A stretch of DNA of 64,000 bases from the NCBI RefSeq assembly GCF_022406875.1, contig NZ_CP023018.1:1499914-1563913 (forward strand). Reading direction: 5' to 3'. Position numbers and translations under genes: made by a program. Positions within the stretch are counted from its first letter, which is position 1, and each line of letters opens with the position of its first letter. The notes under the pieces are model-generated. The model was not told the DNA's origin, ran no database searches, and saw nothing but the letters and a program-made list of their open reading frames with translations. Shown here piece by piece: positions 59,009 to 64,000 of this stretch. The stretch is from Ectothiorhodosinus mongolicus (lineage in GTDB: Bacteria > Pseudomonadota > Gammaproteobacteria > Ectothiorhodospirales > Ectothiorhodospiraceae).

Positions 59009-60145
59009 ATGCTGAAACCTAAGGCTGGTTCGTTACTTCTGCGTCGCTCGCTTTTAGCGGTGTCGTTGAGTGCGCTGATCGCTATCCCGGTCGGGGGTTC
59101 GGCAAGCGGGGCTTTGTCGTTGGTGATGAGCTCAGCCACTGCAGGCGACCAGACTAGCGCGGAACCGCGCATGGGTTCATACCGCGTGCGCTTTGGCGAT
59201 ACGCTGTGGAGTATCTCAGAGCGGATGCGGCCTGAGGATGTCAGCGTTCAGCAGATGATGCTGGGTTTTCTTGAGGCTAATCCACAGGCATTTGCAACGG
59301 GCAACATCAATAGTCTTTACAGTGAGGTGCTGCTGCAACTCCCAGTGCGGGAGCAGTTACAACAGTGGACAGTGGAGGAGGCGCGTGTCGAAGCCCTTCG
59401 CCAGGACAGCGCCTGGCAGTCCATGTGGGGTACGACCCCATTGGTGGGAACTGATGTGCCCATCGAAGAGGTGGGTTTGCGTATTTTGGCGGCCGAAGCC
59501 AATGATGGAGCGGTAGATCGGCTCTCTGCCGAGCTGGCGCAAGTTCGTGAAGCCAATGAATCACGGCGGCTCGAAGCCGATGCCATGCGTGAGCGCATGA
59601 GCGATTTTGAGCAATTACTGCGTCGCCAGTCTGATCAGCTGGCCGCCACCAAGCAGCAGCTGGCTGAGTTACAAGAAGAGCTGGGTCGGGTTAGCTCTGT
59701 TCAGCAACAACTGGCAGAGATGCGTGAAGAACTCAGTCGTCTGAGCACTGCGCCGCGTTCGTTGACTGAGTTGCCCGAGGGGAGGGTGGCACCAAGCCCA
59801 GCACTCACGCAGCCCGAAGCAGAGCGTATTGGCTTTGACTCACCCTATTTTTGGTTGATTAGCCTCGGTATTGTTTTGGCCTTGCTGATTTGGTGGGCTA
59901 GTCGCATGCCTTACCGATCCGCCCCCATGGCACCGCCCCGTCCATTACCTCCCGAAGATGAGGATGAGGATGATGGCGTCGGTTTGAGCCTGGAAGAGCA
60001 CCTCAACACGCTTTTGAATCTCGCCAGAGCCTTGATTGATATGCAGGAATGGGATCGTGCTCGCAGCACTCTAGAGATGGTAATGAGTCAGGGCAGCGAA
60101 GCGCAGCAGCGTGAAGCACAGGAGCTGATGCAGCGCCTACCCTGA
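59009..60145 (+). CDS. fimV: Short FimV-like LysM protein
   Basis: A 378-residue protein: signal peptide (about 1-35), LysM-like domain (YRVRFGDTLWSISERMRP, 58-112), coiled coil (about 170-245) and one transmembrane helix (YFWLISLGIVLALLIWW, 280-300). A short acidic stretch leads to the FimV C-terminal motif (LNLARALIDMQEWDRARSTL; LEMVMSQGS). FimV is a peptidoglycan-binding polar hub for type IV pili and twitching. Pseudomonas FimV is over 900 residues, so this version lacks most of the cytoplasmic TPR region. Codons for W140-G-T-T-P-L contain a REP half-repeat. Confidence 0.85.
   Translation: MLKPKAGSLLLRRSLLAVSLSALIAIPVGGSASGALSLVMSSATAGDQTSAEPRMGSYRVRFGDTLWSISERMRPEDVSVQQMMLGFLEANPQAFATGNINSLYSEVLLQLPVREQLQQWTVEEARVEALRQDSAWQSMWGTTPLVGTDVPIEEVGLRILAAEANDGAVDRLSAELAQVREANESRRLEADAMRERMSDFEQLLRRQSDQLAATKQQLAELQEELGRVSSVQQQLAEMREELSRLSTAPRSLTELPEGRVAPSPALTQPEAERIGFDSPYFWLISLGIVLALLIWWASRMPYRSAPMAPPRPLPPEDEDEDDGVGLSLEEHLNTLLNLARALIDMQEWDRARSTLEMVMSQGSEAQQREAQELMQRLP
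59426..59440 (+). repeat. REP-like half-copy 4 inside fimV
   Basis: TGGGGTACGACCCCA (59426-59440) matches the left arm of the intergenic REP hairpins exactly. It is read in frame within fimV between the LysM and coiled-coil parts. No inverted partner lies nearby. Confidence 0.6.
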
Positions 60146-60852
60146 TGAACGTGCTCAGCAGCCAGACACTGCATCCGGCGGTGCGCATACTCATGGTGCT
60201 GGCCTTTATCTTATTGATGGCTCACGCCGCTTGGCCTGCTTTGCTAGCGGGAACGGTTTTGGCGGTTTTGGCGCTGATAGCGACCGATGATGAGTCGCGC
60301 CGCCGCTATCGCGGCATGCTGTGGCGGTTGAAGTGGTTCTTTCTGTCGTTACTGGTAGTGTTTGCGTTTTTGACACCGGGTGATCCTCTGTGGGTGGGCG
60401 CTACAGATTGGCTGCCCAGTCGGCAGGGTTTGGTGCAATCGGTGATGCGTATTTGGGTTTTGGTGTTGGCCGTGGCTGCTGTGATCCATTTATTGCATGC
60501 CTGCTCACGAGAAGCATTGGTTTCGGGTTTGCTGTGGTTGACTATGCCCTTGAAGCCCTTGGGTTTCCCCGCAGAACGCTTTGCTGTGCGGCTGGTGTTG
60601 ACCCTGGATGTTCTGCCTGAGCTGCAACAGCTGATGACCACGAAGAACGGCGAGGACCAGCCTCAAGCTCTCAAGGGGCAGCGACTGCAGCGTTGGGCTG
60701 AGCGCGGTGCACAGATTTATCAGCGCGCCTTGGTGATGGCAGCCGATCAACCCTTGAGAGAATTGGAAATGCCTCAGCCTCATGCGCCCGGTTGGCGGGA
60801 TTGGGGCATGGCGCTGTTGGTTTTTCTGCCTTTGCTATGGTTGGCTTTATGA
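60145..60852 (+). CDS. EcfT/CbiQ-like membrane protein, orphan
   Basis: A 235-residue protein with about five transmembrane segments (ILMVLAFILLMAHAAWPAL; WFFLSLLVVFAFLTPGDPLW; MRIWVLVLAVAAVIHLLHA). The cytoplasmic loop has AERGAQIYQRALVMA in place of the usual AxxxRG coupling helices of energy-coupling factor T components. No ECF ATPase or S component is adjacent. It overlaps fimV by one base and truA by four, so it is part of the asd-fimV-truA unit. Transport function is uncertain. Confidence 0.65.
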   Translation: MNVLSSQTLHPAVRILMVLAFILLMAHAAWPALLAGTVLAVLALIATDDESRRRYRGMLWRLKWFFLSLLVVFAFLTPGDPLWVGATDWLPSRQGLVQSVMRIWVLVLAVAAVIHLLHACSREALVSGLLWLTMPLKPLGFPAERFAVRLVLTLDVLPELQQLMTTKNGEDQPQALKGQRLQRWAERGAQIYQRALVMAADQPLRELEMPQPHAPGWRDWGMALLVFLPLLWLAL

Positions 60853-61667
60853 GTGATGTCGTGCAGCGATACGCAATCGGTTTAGAGTATGACGGTTCAG
60901 GCTTTCGCGGTTGGCAAAAGCAACGCGAAGCGCGCACTTTGCAACCGCTGGTGGAGGAGGCGCTGAGTCGCGTGGCCGATGAGCCCATAGAAGTGGTCTG
61001 CGCGGGTCGCACCGACGCCGGGGTGCACGCCATGGCACAGGTGATCCACTTTGATACTAGGGCTGTGCGTGATCCGCGCGCTTGGTTGTTGGGCACCAAT
61101 AGCCATTTGGGTTCCGAGCTGAGTGTGCAGTGGGTTCGGCCGATGCCGGCCGATTTTCACGCGCGTTTCTCGGCACGCTGGCGCGCTTATCGCTACCTGA
61201 TCTTAAATCGCCTGACCCGCCCCGCCGTATTGCGCCGCCGCGTGACGTGGATTCATCGACCCTTGGATGCCGAGGCGATGCATTTAGCCGCACAGTGTTT
61301 GCTGGGTGAGCATGATTTCACTAGCTTTCGTGCGCTGGGCTGCCAGGCGCGGCACCCACGACGCGAGGTCCAAGCAGTTAGCGTCTATCGGCGCGGTGAG
61401 AGTATCTATCTGGATATCCGTGCCAATGCCTTCCTGCATCATATGGTGCGTAATATCGCCGGCTCTCTCATGTGTGTCGGCCGAGGAGAGCAGCCCGCCC
61501 ACTGGCTCAGCCAAGTATTGGCAGCTCGAGATCGCACCCAGGCAGGCGTCACCGCCCCGCCAGATGGCCTCTATCTAGTCGGAGTGGGGTACGACCCCAT
61601 TTTTGGGTTGCAGCCGCCTGAGGTTTGGCCGGCCTATGATCGCGAAGCGCAGGGCGGCTTTAGCTGA
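60849..61667 (+). CDS. truA: tRNA pseudouridine(38-40) synthase
   Basis: A 272-residue TruA: YAIGLEYDGSGFRGWQKQRE, the catalytic Asp in VCAGRTDAGVHAMAQVIHFD, and LDIRANAFLHHMVRNIAGSL. It isomerises U38-U40 in tRNA anticodon stems. ATG 60849 overlaps the upstream stop. The C-terminal residues GVGYDPIF are encoded by a REP half-repeat, and the tail beyond it (LQPPEVWPAYDREAQGGFS) extends past the usual TruA end. The 3' end overlaps the convergent cation transporter gene by eight bases. Confidence 0.95.
   Translation: MSDVVQRYAIGLEYDGSGFRGWQKQREARTLQPLVEEALSRVADEPIEVVCAGRTDAGVHAMAQVIHFDTRAVRDPRAWLLGTNSHLGSELSVQWVRPMPADFHARFSARWRAYRYLILNRLTRPAVLRRRVTWIHRPLDAEAMHLAAQCLLGEHDFTSFRALGCQARHPRREVQAVSVYRRGESIYLDIRANAFLHHMVRNIAGSLMCVGRGEQPAHWLSQVLAARDRTQAGVTAPPDGLYLVGVGYDPIFGLQPPEVWPAYDREAQGGFS
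61585..61604 (+). repeat. REP-like half-copy 5 inside the truA 3' end
   Basis: TGGGGTACGACCCCATTTTT (61585-61604) matches the REP arm, and the following bases (ATTTTTGGGTTG) resemble the flank of copy 3 (ATTTTTTTGGTTG). It is translated in frame as part of TruA residues about 246-252. Confidence 0.65.
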
Positions 61668-62808
61668 GCAGCACGCGAACTTGGCCAATGCCGGCGATTT
61701 CTTGGCTGACGCGAATGATGTCGCCGCGGGTTTTTTCGGCATCTGCCGCCGATTCAAAGCGGTCCAGGGGCAGATGCAGGTCGATATCGATGTGGCCATC
61801 GAGGTAATGCAAAACCACCTCATCCATGGGCAGGGCGCCAGGGATAGGCTGCCATTGCAGGCGAAGCTTGTTGAGTAGTTCCGAGCGGCTGGGAAGGTGG
61901 CTGCTGGGCGCGGCAGCGCGGTCATCCTCTGGATCGATATGTACCAGAACTTCAAGCAAATCATCGCGCGTCTGACGCAGAGTTTGCGCCACAGACTCGG
62001 CGATACGGTGACCCTCAGAGACGCTAATCCGGGGATCTACCTCCACGTGGATATCAGCCAACAAACCATTGCCCATGTGGCGGGTGCGCAACTCATGAAC
62101 GCCTGTGACGCCATCAATGCCTGAGACCAAATCGAGCAGTTGCTTCTCCTCCTCAGGCTTGATGCCGGTATCGATCAGCTCACTGGCGCTACGCCAGATA
62201 ATGCGCGCGCCCATTAGGCCAATCATCAAGGCTACGATGGCTGCAGCCAAGGCATCCATAAAGGGGAAGCCCGCTAGCGTGGCACCGATGCCGATTAAAA
62301 CCACGACTGAGGACAGTACATCCGAGCGGTGATGCCACGCATTGGCCAAAAGCATGCCGGAGGAGATGCTTTTTGCGATGCGGACGGTATAGCGGTAAAG
62401 GGTTTCCTTAGCGATGATGGCTGTGGCAGCTAAAAGCAAAGCAATGGGGCCAGGAGCAAGCAGGGTCTCAGGTTCCATGAGACGGTTGGAGGCGTCAATG
62501 AGAATGCCAAGCGCCACGCCTAGGAGAACCAGTCCGAGTAGGACCGTGGTTAAGGTTTCAATGCGGCCATGTCCATAAGGATGATCTTGATCAGCAGGTG
62601 CGCTGGCCTTTCGGGCCGCAAAAACGACCAAAAAGTCGCTTGCTAGATCCGAGAGTGTATGCAGCCCATCGGCAATCAGGGCTTGAGACTGCACCAATAA
62701 GCCACCCAGGATCTGAAGAAACGCGAGCGCGCCATTGGTGAATGCGCCGACCAGAGTGACTCGACGGGTACTTTGATACCGGGTTTCAGCTTCGGTGTGG
62801 CGGCTCAT
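61660..62808 (-). CDS. Cation diffusion facilitator (FieF/MamM-like)
   Basis: A 382-residue CDF transporter with six transmembrane helices. The zinc/iron-site motifs are LIADGLHTLSDLASDFLVV and the HxxxD region DHPYGHGRIETLTTVLLG; the fifth-helix site is NAWHHRSDVLSSVVV. A cytoplasmic metallo-chaperone-like domain (MGNGLLADIHVEVDPRISVS) follows, then an extra C-terminal extension of about 90 residues. It exports Zn, Fe or Mn by proton antiport; the metal is not assigned. The extension beyond the usual length of about 300 residues is notable. Confidence 0.9.
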   Translation of the reverse strand: MSRHTEAETRYQSTRRVTLVGAFTNGALAFLQILGGLLVQSQALIADGLHTLSDLASDFLVVFAARKASAPADQDHPYGHGRIETLTTVLLGLVLLGVALGILIDASNRLMEPETLLAPGPIALLLAATAIIAKETLYRYTVRIAKSISSGMLLANAWHHRSDVLSSVVVLIGIGATLAGFPFMDALAAAIVALMIGLMGARIIWRSASELIDTGIKPEEEKQLLDLVSGIDGVTGVHELRTRHMGNGLLADIHVEVDPRISVSEGHRIAESVAQTLRQTRDDLLEVLVHIDPEDDRAAAPSSHLPSRSELLNKLRLQWQPIPGALPMDEVVLHYLDGHIDIDLHLPLDRFESAADAEKTRGDIIRVSQEIAGIGQVRVLLS

Positions 62809-63282
62809 GGCTTTTTTTCACATGACGGCTGGTCATTATAGAGCAAAGCCAAATAATTGGGCCCGCCTCTAGGGCGGGCCCATCGTCATTAAGCGGCTTG
62901 CAACTCCTTTTACACCCATTAGGCTCTCATCCTTGAGACGCCAGCTAATGACGGGTTTAGTGTTGCATAAGTTTCGACATAAGGTACAGATGGAAAAGTA
63001 TTCTATTGCCTTAAAATGATGACTTGAATCAAAAAAATCTATTAAGTTTATAAAAAATTAACGTAATTATTTTGATAAAAAAATCCAAATTAACCAGAAA
63101 AAAACCATATCATTTATATGAAATATATAAAATAATTGATGTGGTTTTTTATACTTTTTGCGGTCATGGGGGCAACGTTGGGTTCGCAGCAAACGCCTAC
63201 GATGCAAACTCAAGGATGCTAAGCGGCTAGGAATCCGATAATATTCCAGCCCTTCATGCGCACTTTGCTCCCAGGAGTCACC
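62809..63282. other. Divergent intergenic region with a strongly AT-rich core
   Basis: 474 bases separate the CDF gene and glyA. It holds the hairpin above; a direct repeat CATAAG (62966-62971 and 62978-62983); and an extremely AT-rich block from about 62990 to 63150 with A and T runs, unlike the rest of the window. Near glyA the composition returns to normal, with AGGAG at 63273-63277 before the ATG. I see no credible gene and no riboswitch that I recognise. Confidence 0.5.
62858..62882. repeat. GC-rich inverted repeat upstream of the CDF gene
   Basis: TGGGCCCGCC (62858-62867) and GGCGGGCCCA (62873-62882) form a perfect 10-bp stem with a 5-nt loop. No T-tract follows on either strand. It lies 50 bases upstream of the CDF start in the divergent region before glyA; it could be a relic terminator or a leader structure. 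Confidence 0.55.
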
Positions 63283-64000
63283 ATGTTTTCGATTGAAATG
63301 GGCATAGCCGGCTACGATGAGGCTCTTTGGAAGGCAATTGAGTCGGAGTCTCGCCGCCAAGAAGAGCACATCGAGCTGATCGCTTCAGAGAATTACGCCA
63401 GCCCCCGTGTGCTCGAAGCTCAGGGGTCGGTCCTCACCAATAAGTACGCCGAAGGCTATCCCGGTAAACGCTACTACGGCGGCTGCGAATACGTCGATGT
63501 TGCTGAGGAGTTGGCGATCGAGCGGGCAAAACAATTGTTCGGCGCGGACTATGCCAACGTTCAGCCGCACTCGGGTTCACAGGCCAATGCGGCGGTCTAC
63601 ATGGCGTTAATTAACCCGGGTGACACCGTGCTCGGGATGAGCCTGGCGCATGGCGGTCATCTCACGCACGGATCGAAGGTGAACTTCTCCGGAAAAATCT
63701 ACAACGGCGTTTCCTACGGCGTGGATGATCAGGGATTTGTGGATTACAACGAGATTCAGACGCTGGCGGTGGAGCATCAACCGCGCATGATCATCGGCGG
63801 CTTCTCCGCTTATTCTCAGGTGATGGACTGGGAGCGGATGCGCGATATTGCCGATAGCGTGGGTGCCTACCTACTGGTGGACATGGCGCATGTGGCTGGC
63901 TTGGTGGCGGGTGGTGTTTACCCCAATCCGGTGCCGTTTGCCGATGTGGTGACCTCAACCACCCATAAAACTCTGCGTGGCCCGCGTGGTGGCATTATCC
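63283..64000 (+). CDS. glyA: Serine hydroxymethyltransferase (5' part; runs off the right edge)
   Basis: The first 239 codons of GlyA are present. [40 protein letters not shown] and [13 protein letters not shown] are family motifs, and the PLP lysine is K229 in [13 protein letters not shown]. The enzyme interconverts serine and glycine and loads THF with one-carbon units used by FolD. ATG 63283 has AGGAG six bases upstream. Confidence 0.97.
   Translation, partial: MFSIEMGIAGYDEALWKAIESESRRQEEHIELIASENYASPRVLEAQGSVLTNKYAEGYPGKRYYGGCEYVDVAEELAIERAKQLFGADYANVQPHSGSQANAAVYMALINPGDTVLGMSLAHGGHLTHGSKVNFSGKIYNGVSYGVDDQGFVDYNEIQTLAVEHQPRMIIGGFSAYSQVMDWERMRDIADSVGAYLLVDMAHVAGLVAGGVYPNPVPFADVVTSTTHKTLRGPRGGII

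Noticed and set aside
62809-63282. Riboswitch (glycine, THF or SAM) upstream of glyA
   Set aside because: I could not recognise the conserved core of any such class; the AT-rich block does not form a GC-supported aptamer.
63067-63369. 100-codon minus-strand frame between the AT-rich island and glyA
   Set aside because: Runs from inside conserved glyA codons into AT-rich sequence giving a hydrophobic Ile/Phe/Lys tail; no family features or ribosome-binding site.

Overview
This window looks like a chromosomal segment of a moderately GC-rich, non-enteric gammaproteobacterium. The evidence is the presence of LptF/LptG, FimV, EpmA/EpmB with EF-P, HolC, ParE/ParC and HtpX, the xerD-dsbC and pepA-holC-valS gene orders, and MetZ-type methionine synthesis. 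I cannot name the genus from sequence alone.

Layout. Positions 1-4600 are a small accessory zone. It holds the 3' end of an unknown gene, a truncated outer-membrane barrel gene, a WYL regulator, a collapsed HigBA toxin-antitoxin locus, two small proteins of unknown function, a DUF3293 protein and Dps. Next come tRNA-Leu(CAG), on the minus strand with a clear promoter, and long housekeeping runs: rnr-rlmB; rpsF-rpsR-DUF2232-rplI-dnaB-alr; metZ-glycerate kinase; lpxH and a periplasmic PPIase; gltX-cysS; folD; leuA-UDG4-rimI; an ECF sigma/DUF3619/DUF3106 envelope cluster; prfC; wrbA beside a LysR gene that has lost its DNA-binding head; pepA-holC-valS; lptFG; nfeD-slipin-xerD-dsbC; cnoX; parE-small membrane protein-parC; htpX; epmB/efp/epmA; psd; prmB-hemN-aroC-MFS; leuCDB-asd-fimV-EcfT-truA; a CDF cation pump; and the 5' part of glyA.

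How the parts work together. Translation is heavily represented: S6, S18, L9, GltX, CysS, ValS, RF3, EF-P with both of its lysylation enzymes, RlmB, TruA, RimI, PrmB and tRNA-Leu. Leucine synthesis is split, with leuA about 33 kb from leuCDB. Envelope functions cluster around LptFG, LpxH, Psd, DsbC, NfeD/slipin and FimV.

Most notable signals. A palindromic repeat with core GGGGTACGACCCC occurs five times: three intergenic hairpins, one of which supplies the last codons and stop of parC, plus half-copies inside fimV and truA. A 16-bp promoter-like element, TAT[A/C]ATGTGCGGCTTT followed by T or G, lies before three translation-factor genes (rpsF, prfC, efp). The higB toxin core has been deleted, fusing its first residues in frame to HigA. 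An intrinsic terminator with an 11-T tract sits inside the rpsF-rplI gene string. Nearly all convergent gene pairs overlap or almost touch at their stop codons. I saw no CRISPR array, prophage, complete insertion sequence or rRNA operon, and no convincing new multi-gene system.
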